Source: Irineochytrium annulatum
Taxonomy: Eukaryota; Chytridiomycota; Chytridiomycetes; Chytridiales; Chytridiaceae
DNA: 33,745 nt
Direction of reading: 5' to 3'
Assembly: GCA_027600665.1 (NCBI GenBank)
Contig: JADGJL010000191.1
Coordinates: 1 to 33,745 of the forward strand
The translations under genes and the position numbers were made by a program. Shown here piece by piece: positions 17,624 through 29,613 of the stretch. How positions within the stretch are numbered: the first letter of the stretch is position 1; every line of letters begins with the position of its first letter. The notes below the pieces were generated by a model that saw only the letters and a program-made list of their open reading frames with translations, did not search any database and was not told the DNA's origin.

Positions 17624-20600
17624 TTAGATCGGCACAATCCCGACCTCGCTGCCTCTGCGCCTGAAGACCCTCTTGATCTTTTCTACCATCCTTCCCCAGA
17701 ACTGCTGGAGGCCCTTTGCTTTCCTTGTTCTGACCTCGACATCACCTCCCGCTCCGACTTCCGCACCTGTCACATCATCCACAGTAAATGAATCCGCACC
17801 ATCGCTGCCCCCGCTCCTCCCTACTACAGCCCCACGCGGCGCCCTGCCCTCCATCGAGCACCCGCGCCTCAACGCGGATTGAGCATCCCCGCTCACGGAT
17901 CCCAACGCTTCGACCTCCCCATCAGGAACATCGTCCGCCCGGCCGTCTGCCGTCACGGCCACATCCGATCCCGGACCTCCACCGACACTGCTGCCGCCCT
18001 CCGCTACGTCAAGGAGCACCTCGGTCGACCGGCCCAGCGGCGACCTCGCGAGGATGGAGGACCCGCTCCGCCTCGCCGACATCGGGGACGCGCCGGCCCC
18101 GCCGACGAGGCCGCGGAAGTATGACAAGCGCTGAGGTGTCGCTGGCGGAGTTTCACGCGGTGAGGTAGACGCGGGCGCCGTGATTGGCCGACCCTCGCTG
18201 CCAGCAACCGTAGCTGCTGTTGTGGAGTCCGGTGCCGCAACGGCCGTTGCCGCGGGAGCCGCCTCAACTTCAGGTTCGTCTTCTGCTGCGGTCGCGGATG
18301 CCGAAGCGCTTAACGCCGCGGCGGCCGCTGCCACGAAGAGAGCCAGCTTGTTTCCATGGGCCGCGCCGCCGCCGCCGCCGCTATTCCCGCCCCCGCGGTG
18401 CGGCTTCCTACGGCGATTCCGCTCGCGCGTGGGTGGCGGTGCGCGAGGCTGGGCCGTCGACGCCAGGCTAGGGGCGTCCTCGTCGTCATCGTATCCGTCG
18501 GTGCCGAAAAACCTCGACGGCGACTTGTCGATCGCGATGCTGCCGTCTCTGTGTGTCTCCCTTTCATTAGGCCCAGCCTCTTCCTCTTCCGGCGGGGTCG
18601 GTAGCTGGTGCCGAACTTGTCGTGGGCTTGTTTGCAGGCCCGCTTCCCCGGCGGTCCGCCTCCCGACGGCCGCCATCTCTTCCGCCAAGCGACCGATCTC
18701 CGTGGAGGCTGTGGATGCGGGATTGGCCCCTCCCGACTCGCGCCGGGCACGTTCCGCCGGTGGTGGACTCATCTTGATCACGACGACGGGGACCTCGCCG
18801 GTCTGAATCGAGGCGTCACCGGTCGCTAAAGCGGACTCCACCAGCTGCGATTGCTCCGACTGCGCGTTGTGTTGCTGCTTCCTCTGCGCCTTCGCCCTCC
18901 GCGCCGCGATAAAACCGCCATGCGTCGGCGCTGCTCCAGTCTCAGCCCACTGCGGTAGCTCCGCCATCCCATCCTCATCCCTCTTTGACGCTAACTCAGC
19001 CTTTGATCGAGTCGGCGTCGCCCACGCGCCGTCCGCCCCCGCGCGTGCTGCCGGCGCCACGACAACGACGACTGGGCGTGCGGTCGCGATCATCTTTGTC
19101 GGCGTGGCACGCGACGAAGGCTGATCGTCCGTTTCGTCCTCGTCACCCTCCATTGTTGTCGTCGAAGGTCGAGGCTGGAGCACCGGGCGCTCGAACTCCG
19201 CATCATCGAACTCGAGCGGGGGCGTCGCAGGCCGGCCCCAGTCGTCGGCGGCGTCCGCGGCGGGCTTCATGTACGTCCGTAGGAAATCGACGGCCGACGG
19301 CGGCGCGCTCCGGGGGTGCGGTGGCGTCTGCTGCTGCACGCGCTGAGCGACTAAGGTGTCGTCCCGGAACCCGCTCGGCAGGATACCCTTCTCGATGCCC
19401 AGGGTCGCCTGACGGAGGTCGCTGTTACTTTGAGTGGACCGGTGCGGCGGCGACCCGCGGTCGCGATCGCCTCCCTTTGACCAAGACTCGTACGCGGGCT
19501 GATCGTCGTCATCCTCGTCGTCCCATTGCGCCTGTTGGCCACGGGACGCGTTGCGGAGGGGCGCGGAGTGCGGGTGGCCGCGCATGACGACCATAGGCGC
19601 CGTGATGCTGGGCCCGCGGCGTTGCTGCTGCTGGGCAGGTGGTGCGGTCGGGGCGGCATGGGCTGGGGGTTGGGCCGGACCGGTTGCTTGGTCGGCGATC
19701 AAGACGTTGATTGATGCCGGCGAGGCGATGGAGAATGGCGTCACGGGGTCTGTGGTGGTGGTGCCTGCCACGGGAGGCGACTTTCGCGCCATAGTCGGGG
19801 AAGCGACGTGATTTTGGTGATGGTGATGCAGGCGGCCGGGATGCTGCGGCCGGTTGTATTGCAGCGACATCGACGGTTGGGATGACACTTTCGGCGGGTG
19901 TGGAAGCTGCGGGACGGGTCTCGAGGCAGCCTCAACTACCTTCGACGAACGTGGCGGGGATATGCCGGCAAGAGTGGGAACGCTCGGAGGTGAGCGACGG
20001 TGGGGCTGCTGCAGCTGCAGAGGAGGTTGAGGTGGCGCCGGGGGGACTTCCCGGACCAGAGGTGGCGATATCAGGACGGTAGGCGGCATGATCGGGACGA
20101 AGTTTTGCGTCCGGCGCAGAGTCGGCTGGTGTTGCGATGAGGCGGAGAGGACGGGCGGGGGAAGGAGCGAGGTGACAAAGTCCTCGTTAAGGTCGATGTC
20201 CGAGACGGATTCTTGATGCTTCGAATGCCCGTATACCGCTTCCGCGAAGGTTGAGCTTAGGGTCGGGTCATTCGACGGCCTTGGCGGGAGAGGGTATGGC
20301 GGAGAGTCCCTTGGGCTGACGTCGCGGCTGCCTGCCTTCTTATCCGTCGAACTCGGGTATATCTCAATCGCACTGTCCTCCTGAGGGTGGCGGGAAAGGA
20401 CGGGCATGTCGAAACCTGATAGCGAGCCTTCGTCCGCAACTTCTACAATGTTTTTCGCCGAAGGTGCTACAGCCGACAGGGTCACCGATGCAACCTCGGC
20501 GGGAGGTGCATGGCTCGCCCGGTCGAGCGCTCGGTCGTTCTTCTGCGGAAGGGGATTGTCCCGACGTAGGCTCTGCTCGATCATGTACTCGACCTCCTCG

Positions 20601-22150
20601 TCCACATCGTCCTCGATATTGAAGAAACCCTCCCCGTCGTCCTCATCCTCCTCTTCCTCGTGACGCTGCTCAACTTCTGACTGGGGTTGATGCTGCCGAA
20701 CGCCCCTTGCCTTCGTCGGCCTGCCTCCGCGCTTGAATTCGCTGTCACCTACGGTCGCTTCCTCGTCGTCCACGCCCAGCATCATTATTTCCTCGTCCCT
20801 AATGGCGACCCTCATGCTCCTCGCCTCCTCAATCTCGTCGTGATGCCCCTCATCATCGTCGTCTTCCTGCTCCTCATCGGACCAGAACTCGGATGTAACC
20901 TCCTCGCTAAACCCGCCGTCCGGGAGCATGACCATCACGTTCTGCTGCGGCTGCTCGAGCGTCACGATCGAGATGGACCGACACATAACCTTCTCCGAGA
21001 ACGTGATCCGCTTCTTTTCAAACCCAACCTCCTTTCGGCGGGCTTTCTTCGGAGAGGAAGATTTGCATTCCAAAGAAAGCCCGCCACTTGCAACTTCAGG
21101 CTTTACCTTGACGGCGACGCCGGACTTGCCGCCGTCGATTAGATCGTACGCCACGCCCTCTGTGACCTCCTCGAGCAGCATCATCTCATTCCACCGCCTA
21201 TTTACGTCGTCGATGTGCAACCGCACCGGCGCGCTCTGGCCCTCGATCATGGCCGTTGATGTCGTCATTGCCGTCGCGTTCGCCGTCGGCGGCACTGCAG
21301 GAGGCCTGGCGTCCGCCTGCTGCGTCGTAGGTGGCGCGGGGCGTACGACGACGAGCCGTCCCTTCCCTGGAAGCGATGGCAGCGGATCTGCTGACATGAT
21401 GAAGGTAGAAGAACCCCGCGGGCTTACGGCTGGGACGGCGGTCGGGTCCGCCGACGCGGTGATGTGAGTCAGCGATGGCCGAGTCGCGGCTTGAAGCGGC
21501 CCGGAAGGTGACGGAATACCCAGGCCGGAGCCTTTGGGGAGGACGGTAGAGTGCGTTGCTGCGGATCGGATGGAGGGTGGGGACGTGGGAGCGGTTTCGC
21601 TGGTCACGACGTTTTTCAAGGCACCGGGTATCGATCCATGCATTTTGGCTCGACCGGAGCTCCCGAGTGCAGGCCGGACGACCCAGGGTGATGAGCTGGG
21701 ATTCTTAAGGGAGGCTTGCGCCGCCGCAACGACCGCGGGCACGGGTTCGGCTGAAGTTGCGATCGGAACAGAGGTGGGCACCAGCTTGCTGGAAGGAGGG
21801 CTGTTTGTCGTTGGTTAAAGCGTTTCCGTGCTTCTTGCGAAAGAACTGTACCCAAGGAGCTCCTTTCGCTTCTCCAAATCCAAGGCCCTGTCCAAACTGG
21901 CTTCTGGCTCAATGTCTTCCGCAGTGAGGGCGGTGCGTCTCAGTGTCATCAGCTTCCTGCCGAGGTCGTCGACGGCAGCGAGGTCAGTGGGGGCGATCAT
22001 CAGGCCATCGGCCTCTTTAGTCCTCAAATCTTGCGCATCTGCGGCTCCGTCGAGACCTCCCAGATCGTCCTCGAGCCCCTCGGGGTGCGAAACCTGGTCA
22101 GAGGCCGCCGGCGGCGTGGAGGCGGCCCTCCGTGCGAACGTGAACCTCAT
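17624..22150 (-). CDS. Large disordered protein with a PP1-docking (RVxF-type) motif
   Basis: The exons are 22150-21852 and 21800-17624 with a 51-nt intron (GTACAG donor, TTTAAC branch, AAACAG acceptor), giving 1491 residues. The long frame has no ATG near its open start: an in-frame TAA lies inside the intron, and joining to MRFTFARRAAS solves this. Most of the chain is low complexity: Pro/Ser/Gln-rich stretches, His runs, acidic blocks and a Gly/Ala-rich part with a hydrophobic Ala helix (KLALFVAAAAAALSA). Residues about 362-371 read KKRITFSEKV, a clear match to the PP1 docking consensus [RK]-[VI]-x-[FW] with flanking KK and SEKV as in PPP1R15-type regulators; FWSDEEQEDDDDEG follows. The C-terminus is a basic amphipathic segment (FWGRMVEKIKRVFRRRG) that may touch membrane or acid surfaces. 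My inference is a regulatory or targeting subunit for type-1 phosphatase; the gene as a whole is unrecognised. Confidence 0.75.
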
Positions 22151-22860
22151 CACCAAATGTCAAACCTCCCTTTCGGTCGCCCCTCTGATTCCTTCCACAC
22201 CCAGCAGGTCCCAGGCCGCGGTACGCCGGTCCGCGATATCAGAGTCAACGACTTTGATGTTGGTGCTTGGGGAAGACCGGAAACGTGGACGGTGTATCGT
22301 GCGGATGACGGCGGGGAAGCTCAATGGGCGATCTCGGCGCGCTCGCTCACACTCGGAAGAATCCGAAATACTGAGAATTAGGAATTGGTGGTATCTCTAG
22401 TAGCGGATCAAGAGCAATGAGCAATAATACTGCTCGCAGACTGAGTCCAGGTTGCTGACTGAGGGGATTTACTCGGCCCTGATTTACGCAAGCGCATCCC
22501 TCAAATGCCGTCCGCAACCCCGTCCAACTCAGGGTAGCAACTGCTTTATTGGTGTCGCTAGAAATTGCATTCTTCGTTTGTCACTACAGGAAATGGTGGT
22601 TGTCGCGATTCTTATCCTCAGATAGAAGTGAATAGAGATTTGGGTGAGAATGGCCGGAAAATGGAATGGCCGTTGTGTTGTGCGGCCTTCACGGTATGCT
22701 TTGAGGCTATCGCCTCGCGGTCGCATGTTTCGTAGATAGCGGCATCGTCATCGTGCGTGTTGAGTCACTCGGCCATTTCGGAGGTAAATCTGCACCAGTG
22801 TAAATCCGCATCGCTGCTCTTGAAACCCTTAGCTCACCTTACTGCAGTCGCCAATACTCG
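22151..22860. promoter_or_regulatory. Divergent promoter between the PP1-motif gene and CSC1
   Basis: The spacer has 710 bp between divergent start codons. No good TATA box was seen; a CCAAT lies at about 22850, very close to the CSC1 ATG. Reading frames in the half near 22150 are short, without family motifs and not joined by good splice sites to either gene. Confidence 0.45.
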
Positions 22861-25800
22861 ATGACGGCAATCACGACGACGTCGGCCTCGTCGGCCATGG
22901 CCACGGCGGCCGCGATGAACGCCTCAAACGCAACCGCTGCAGCCGCTATCCTCCCCGTCAACACGACTTCCGTGTACGCTTCCGTGTTTTTCTTCGCGTT
23001 CGCCATGATAGTCACGGCCGCCTGCTTGTTGCTGCACGAGGCCTTGAGGAGAAAAAAGTCCATGCACAAGATCCTCTATCCTCGCGTGGAGAGCTGTAAG
23101 AGGGAAACGCCGCTTGTATCGAACGCGTTATTTGGGTGGCTATTCGTCAGCTTCAACACGCCCGAGACGTTCATTATAGAAAAAGTGGGGTTGGACGCGA
23201 CAATGTTTCTGAGATTCCTGAAGAGCTCTTTCCTATTGTTCTTGACACTCACGTTTTGCATGGTAAGGAACGTTTTTCAAAGGTCCCAATTTGACAATTG
23301 AGGTACAGGTTCCGGTCGTACTGCCAATAAACTACTATGCAGGGCGACCTGAGGACTTCAGCAACCTCACATTGGCCGTGTTGGCGAACGGGATGAATGA
23401 CATCGACGACTTCAGATTCTCCGTCTCAAATGGTATGGTAATTGCAATATCTGCAGCTAACGTACCTCGTTCAAAACAGTCGAGAACGGCTCAAACTACC
23501 TCCTGTTCCACTCCTTCTTCGTCCTCGTTGTCACACTCACGACATATCGAACCCTCTACACCACCTACAGAAACTTTGCCGACCTCGCGCAAACGTACCT
23601 AAAGGACACCCCGACCACCTCCCACTCTTCCCTCGACGCCGATCGTCGTCCACGCTGGCGCCTTAACGAGGCCGTCCAGCTCCGTACCGTCATTGTTCAG
23701 AACGTTCCGCTTAAGCTTCGGAACGAACCCGACCTGAAGCGATGGTTTGCCCAGCTCAACATTGGCGATGTTGAGAGCGTGGTGGTGGATAGCGCTACAG
23801 CGGGGGATCGCGCGGCGCTTGTTAGGCTGTTGGCGAGGCGAGAGAGGAGTTTGAGGAAGTTGGAGACGGCCTACATGCAGTGGGCGGCTAACATTGCGGC
23901 AGAGAAGAAGCGTACGAGATACGCACGTCGAGGTGGCGGAGCGCTCGCGTGGCTATGGAAGGTTGCAGGAGTTAGTGGCGGCCATGACTATCAAGGCTCG
24001 TCAGGATCGCTTGAGGGCGTCTTGCGAAGCGGCCGCGAGGAGCTCACTACGGCGACGATTCAGTCTCTCCGCCCCAAGCTCAAGAGTCGAGTCAGCCTCA
24101 GCGTGCGCATGAGTGCGGGGCGCGACTCCACCGTTCGAGATACGGCGGCCATCGGCGGCGTGTCGCAGTGGTCTCCGCTTAGCTCTGCCGCGGTGGCCAC
24201 AACGCCAGCGAAGGGAGATAGCCTCGTAGGCTCCGACGACGCGATATTGTGGTACACCAACAAGCTGAGCGTGTTGACGGCACATATCAAACGCGCGAGA
24301 CGCGTGGCGCTTGCTTCAGCGGGTGAGAACGGAATGATCAAGGTCGACAGCCTGCAGCAAAAGAGGGATACGGCCAGCACAAGCGCGACGGCGTTTGTGA
24401 CGTTCAAGACACAGAGGGCCGCTCAGGTATCTAAATAACGTTACTTCTGATGACTGTGCTAATGGTGGGTATTACAGGTTGCCTCCCAAGTCCTCCTCTT
24501 CACCTGTAGCGACCCGCATACGATGCAGATCCGCCTGGCACCCGCGCCACAGGACATCATCTGGCCCGCTATCTCGATGAACCCTTACCGTCGGCGCCTG
24601 TACGGAATTCTGGGAACCTTGGTCGCGACGGCCCTGGCTTTCTTCTGGCTCGTACCAGCGCAAGCCGTAGCGCGGTACACAAATCTTGACAATCTGGCCG
24701 ATATCGGGTTAATAAGAAGCGGGGTCTCGGCGTTTATTGCGGAACACCAGATGCTGTATGCGATGCTGAAGACGGTAAGCGTCCCTGTCGTCGAAAAGGT
24801 TGGACACCCCAGGCTTACACATGGTGCGAATACAGATAGGACCGCCAATCATCATCAGCGTCTTCAATCTCATTATCCCGTACATGCTCGAAGGTAAACG
24901 CCGCTGTTCTTCGACAAGCCATCGATCCACTAAAACTCTTCCCTGGTCTTCTCGTCAGCTCTGATCTATAAGCAAGGCCTTGAGTCTCATAGCCTGGTTG
25001 AGCTCCGCACGCTCGATCACTACTTTTTCTACCTCATAATCAACGTTCTCTTTGTTTTTATGTTCGTGTCCTTGATGTGGACGTACAGTGCCGTGAGCTC
25101 CATCTTCAGGGATCCGACGAGCATCTTCTCCCTCATGGCGGCCACCTTACCGCTCAACGCGACCTTCTTCATCAATTACATCATTCTTTACGTCATGATG
25201 TTCCCGATTGAGCTATGCAGGCCAGTGATCTTGATGCTGTATGCGGTACAGGGTTGGAGGAAGAGAACGCCGAGAGAGGTACGGGTCTTCTGTAAATTCA
25301 GCTATAGGGAACGGACCTAAGTCTACTGCCTTTCATAATGACAGATGAATGAAATGAACATCGCGACATCTTATTTGAACTTCGGAATTTTGTATCCAAT
25401 TCACTTGCTCGTTTTCATCATTGTGCTCTGTTACTCGGTTCTCGGTAAGATACGCCCGGTGCTATTGCCAGTCATCCTAATCTACGCCTGTTCAGCTCCG
25501 TTGATCCTTATCCCGGGCACTATCTACTTCGGTGTCGGCTACCTCGTCTTCAAGAACCAGGTAACGAGTTCCCTCCACCGAATTTGTGCTAATTCCGCTT
25601 ATGTTATAGCTGCTCTACGTCTACGTCAAGGAATGGGAGTCCTACGGCCGGCATTGGGTCATGTCCTTCAAACGGATGATCGTCGGCCTCCTTATCTTCC
25701 AAGTAACGATGGCGGGACTTCTTCTAGCCAAGCAAGCCCCGCTCGCCGCGTGCATGCCAATTATCCTGATCCCCGCGACTATCGTATTTTATCTCTACTG

Positions 25801-26479
25801 CCAGGACAGCTTCGACCGCCGTACGCGCCAGGTCCCGCTCGACCAATTCCTCTCCGCCTCCCCCACCTCCTCATCTCACCCGCTCCCGGCTGGGTCATCG
25901 GCCGTCCTCGCGGACGCGTCCCTCGAGGCGGATGTCGTCCTGACCGCGGAGGAGCACCAGATGGAGCGGTACTCGGTCTCTTACTTGAACCCGGCTCTCT
26001 CACGGCCCTTGTCGAGGCCGTGGTTGCCCATAAGCGTCGCGGGGTGGTGGGCGCTCCTTCCAAGATACAGCTCGGACGGGCACATCGCGGGGCCGGACGA
26101 TGACGCCGATGACGACGCCCTCGTGTCGATGGAGGATGGGGCCGACGCCGCTGGCGGCTCAACCAGCGCGTTCCCCTCAATCGTCGTCGCGACGCTCGAG
26201 GTCGACAAGGAGCCCGAGGCGGCCACCACCGTTGTCGCTGGTTCGGCATCGTCGGCTGCTGTGTCGACGGGCGGACTGTCGGTGATAAAATCGAGCCGAG
26301 TGACCCGGTCGCGTAAAGGGACGCTGACAAAGGGCGTCCTGATCGTGGGGACGCGGGAGGAGGCGGAGCGCCACGGTGGAGAGTTGGACATCGCCGTGAC
26401 CCCCAAGGGAGTTTTGAGCGTGTGGAGCGATCTGGAAGGGGAAATAAAGCACGCGCAGGACTCAGAGGCGGGAAAGTGA
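22861..26479 (+). CDS. CSC1: CSC1/OSCA/TMEM63-family calcium-permeable mechano-/osmosensitive channel
   Basis: The exons are 22861-23262, 23309-23432, 23480-24426, 24478-24774, 24836-24893, 24959-25278, 25345-25560 and 25610-26479, giving 1077 residues; all joins are in phase. The N-terminal module has TM1 (VFFFAFAMIVTAACLLL), an YPR segment, then GLDATMFLRFLKSS and VPVVLPINYYAG. A cytosolic loop follows (LRTVIVQNVPLKLRN, RSLRKLETAY, TAFVTFKTQRAAQ). The channel core starts at AQDIIW-like PAPQDIIWPAIS and includes IGPPIIISVFNLIIPYML, RDPTSIFSLMAATLPLNATFFINYIIL, SYLNFGILYPIHLLVF and IYFGVGYLVFKNQLLYVY. This is the RSN1_TM/DUF221 order of the family. These proteins form cation channels gated by membrane tension or osmolarity. 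The C-terminal 180 residues are acidic and disordered; homologues usually end sooner. Its neighbours give no functional link. Confidence 0.95.
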
Positions 26480-26820
26480 GGGTTCGGGAGAGTATGGGAG
26501 GAAGCTCCCGTCGTCGGGGGGAGTCTGCTTTTAAATTATAATCTTTCGATACATCTAAACGCAATGATACACAGTAGCTTCCTAATCACGACATATTAGT
26601 ACATAAACACTTGTCATAAACACAGCGCAAATTACGATATCGTTTAACTTGAGTGTATTGCAACCTTTTTCCAAGTAGCTGGTGAAGAGAAAACGATATC
26701 GACTCCCATCAAGCTTATGTTTATTTGTCCTTTACTTCATTCGTTCACATAAAATGTCCATAGATCCAACCCAGGCAACCTCAATCCTGCTCGCAACCCC
26801 GCATTCCCTCTTAAATAACC
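26480..26820. terminator. Convergent 3' region between CSC1 and DUG1
   Basis: 341 bp of AT-rich sequence lie between the stop codons. TTTATT at 26720-26725 is AATAAA on the minus strand, 96 nt after the DUG1 stop. On the plus side, AT-rich variants (taaattataatc) follow CSC1. No reading frame with family motifs was seen. Confidence 0.5.
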
Positions 26821-28733
26821 TCAAGCCGAAACGGCGGCGATCTCGTGCAGGTACGTTGCCAGAAGTTTGATGCCGTCGATGTAGTTCCGCTTGTCGATCT
26901 TCTCGTTCGTCGAGTGCGCGCCGTCGTCGGACTTGCCCATGGGCAAAAGGAGAACGCTCCGCTTAAGCGCGTCCTGGAACGTCAGCGTCACGGGGATCGA
27001 GCCGCCCTCGCGCGTGTAGTCCGGCTTGGCGCCAAAGACCCTCTCGATGGCTTTGGCGGCAGCGACTTTGCGTTTGTGAGGAAGATGAGCAGGTTGCACG
27101 GTGAAGAAATGCATCGATACAAAAAACTCACCGAAGTTCCAGTGCTTCACGTCCGCGACCCAGCTCTTCCCCGAGTGCCCGCACTTGACGTTGCAGCTGT
27201 TCTTGCTCCCGAGCTTCGCAAATTCCTTCTTGATGTGCTCCTCCACGCACTTCGTAATCCTAGCCGGGTCCTGGTCGGGCACGGTGCGGATGGAGAACTT
27301 GCCGGCCACCTTGCACGGGATGACAGTCTTGTCGCCGGGGGCGTAGAAGGCACCCTCGATGCCGTGGAGGGATAGGGACGGGTGGCGCCAACGCGCCATG
27401 AGGGCAGCTTTCTCGGAGGTGTGGATCGTTGTGGTTGACATGATGGCGTCGTGGATGTCCTTCATCGAAAAGTCGAGGTTCTCGTACATGGCGTCCTCGG
27501 CGGCGGTAACTTTCGCGACGTCGTCCTGCAACGGGAGTTAGCAAGATTGGAGTGCGGCTGGGTGAGAAGAGGAGCTCACATAAATGCCGGGGATAAGGAT
27601 CTTGCCATCGGGCGCGACCAACGTGGCCATGATCTTGATTAGGTCCGTCATGGGCTCGTGCACGGTCCCGCCAAACACGCCCGAGTGCAGGTCCCTGTTC
27701 GGGCCTTTGATCTCAATCGCGTAGGTACTGACGCCACGGAGACCGTAAGTTAAGCATGGCTTGTTCGTGCCCAGCCAGTAATTGTCTGAGATGCAAACGC
27801 AGTCCACTAGTTTCCCATTAGTACCCGAGCACCTATATGAAAACATACCGTTTGCAAAGTATTTGTCCTTTTCAAGCCAGATCAAATCATCCAGCCCCTC
27901 CGACCCAGATTCCTCCATCCCCTCAAAGCAGACCTTGACATTGACGGGCATCTCGATCCCAAGCTCCTTGTGCGCCTCCACAACCCACAGCCACGAGATG
28001 ATCGGCGCCTTGTCGTCCGTCGACCCCCTCCCAAACAGCCTCCCCTGATCATCCTCCACCAGCGTGAACGGGTCCGTGTTCCACCCGTCGCTCTTGAGCG
28101 CGGGCTGGACGTCGTAGTGGCCGTAGACAAGCACGGTGCGCTTTGTCGCGTCCGTACCAAAAGTGCCGAGGACGATCGGCGGTAGGTCAACCTCAACGTC
28201 TTCGAGCATCTGCTTGCCAGGCTCGCGCATCTGAATGTCGGTCGCGCCGAGGCGGACGAGCTCAGTCTTGAGCCATTGCCCCATCCGGTACACGTCGGGG
28301 CGGTTCTTAAGGTTGCCGCTCACACTGTGAATGGAGTTTAGGGCGAAAATAAACGGACTGGCTGAAGAAGGGTTACCTGGGGATCGCGACGACTTCACCG
28401 AGCCGCTGCGAGTGGAAGGCGAAAAATGCGCGATCGCGGATAAGGCATTCAGCCAATGCAACCCATAAAAGCAGCGCAATAACTCCGTACCTTCACATAG
28501 TGAGCCTGGCGCTCGTTCACGTAAGCAGCAATCTTGTCCATGACGACTTCGTCCAAGGTGGATGCAGTGGAGTGCGGCGGGGCTGGCTGAGATGCTGGCT
28601 GGGTAACGGTCTCGGTTGGGATCGCGGAGACGGAGACGGACGATGGCGACGGAGTTGATGGCGACGGCTTCAGAGGCGACGTCGACGACGCTTGACTCTT
28701 CGATCGCTTGAACAATTTGGTGAACATTGACAT
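26821..28733 (-). CDS. DUG1: M20 metallodipeptidase (Cys-Gly dipeptidase Dug1/CNDP2 type)
   Basis: The exons are 28733-28491, 28405-28377, 28324-27849, 27806-27580, 27525-27132 and 27065-26821, giving 537 residues. Family motifs occur in order: YGHYDVQPA (metal ligand H160, catalytic D162), GRGSTDDKAP (bridging Asp), EGMEESGSEGL (catalytic Glu and metal Glu), CVCISDNYW (metal Asp), RDLHSGVFGG (dimer-domain His), DYTREGGSIPVTLTF and the final GAHSTNEKI His ligand. The enzyme hydrolyses Cys-Gly and other dipeptides with two Zn or Mn ions; in fungi it completes glutathione breakdown. The core begins near residue 64; the first 63 residues are an extra Ser/Pro/Thr-rich extension. An in-frame upstream ATG at 28826 would add 31 residues. 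The fifth intron (66 nt) keeps the frame open if retained, but its removal gives the family join NFVAAAKAIERVFG. Confidence 0.95.
28377..28405 (-). other. DUG1: 29-nt microexon of DUG1
   Basis: This encodes RLGEVVAIP plus two bases of the next Ser. It is bounded by ctcgCAG upstream and GTAACC downstream. Without it the conserved strand RLxEaVaIpSVS of M20 dipeptidases is missing and the frame is lost, so it must be an exon. Confidence 0.85.
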
Positions 28734-29613
28734 CAGCCGACACCAACTCGGAGCGCGACTCTTAACGGGGCTCAGATTGCGCGGAGGGGCCGGACGGGCT
28801 ATTGTATGTTTCGCCACCACACCCATATTCCGTCGTTTAATTTCTCTTTTTTTTTTTTTATATGCGCCTTTGCTCTGAACATTTTGTCCCGCTGCCCGCG
28901 GCAACCGAACAGTTCCGTTATTCGAAATGATAACTCCGGTGGTGAAATATGCCGGACGTGTTCCCGGTGCCTGCAAGGTCGAGTTCCCCGGCACGTTGCA
29001 GGAATTACTCGGCCATGCGACTCATTGAAACATCAGCCGAACTCCCCGACCGATTTCAGTCCATATTACATTGAGTACACTGGGACAGAAGAGTGGACAA
29101 CAGCTGTCAATGTGCTGGCGTCATCTATCGGAGCAGAATTGTACAACATTAACGACATCCCGTGCGAGCGTCGATTGGCGACGAAGATTTGTTTTCTTTA
29201 ATGGTGTGAGGTTTTAGGCTGGGATGGTGGTTGCGAAAGTCTGGTAAGATGATTATGGCAACAGAGAGTAGATGGGCTAGTGGAGAAGCAGGAGTAGGTG
29301 AGGGGGATGGTCGTTACGTCGATAATATATTTCGAGATAAACATATGGTGCCTTAACTTATTCGAACTTGCATAATAAAAGGACTTAGGGATCTTTTGAG
29401 TGGAGTTGAGGAGGAAGTCTTGCAGATCTGGGAAAGGTCGCAGCTTCAAAGAAAACAACCCTGGCGGCACTGATGTTAAATAAAATATCTATCTAGCAGA
29501 GACCAAGGCGTCCAACGCGAGTCCGGTTTAAAAAAAGGATGTGTGCAGACGTTGTTTAAATCTGCGTCAGCAAATTAGACTGAGAGAAAAAAGGTTAGCA
29601 TTTTCCACTTAGA
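28734..29613. promoter_or_regulatory. Divergent promoter between DUG1 and the AP endonuclease
   Basis: The spacer has 880 bp between the chosen starts. The first 90 bp can be read in frame with DUG1 up to an ATG at 28826. A pure T run of about 12 lies near 28848-28860. The middle (28950-29200) and the right part hold only short frames without motifs. TTTAAA-like AT elements occur near 29525-29570, above the endonuclease start. Confidence 0.45.

Noticed and set aside
18180..21818. Many long plus-strand frames opposite the PP1-motif gene
   Set aside because: They are shadows of one uninterrupted 4.2-kb minus frame; a repeat-rich GC-rich gene opens other frames by chance.
28731..29040. Direct repeat catcagccga at 28731 and 29031
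   Set aside because: A ten-base match 300 bp apart is expected by chance and has no extended homology.
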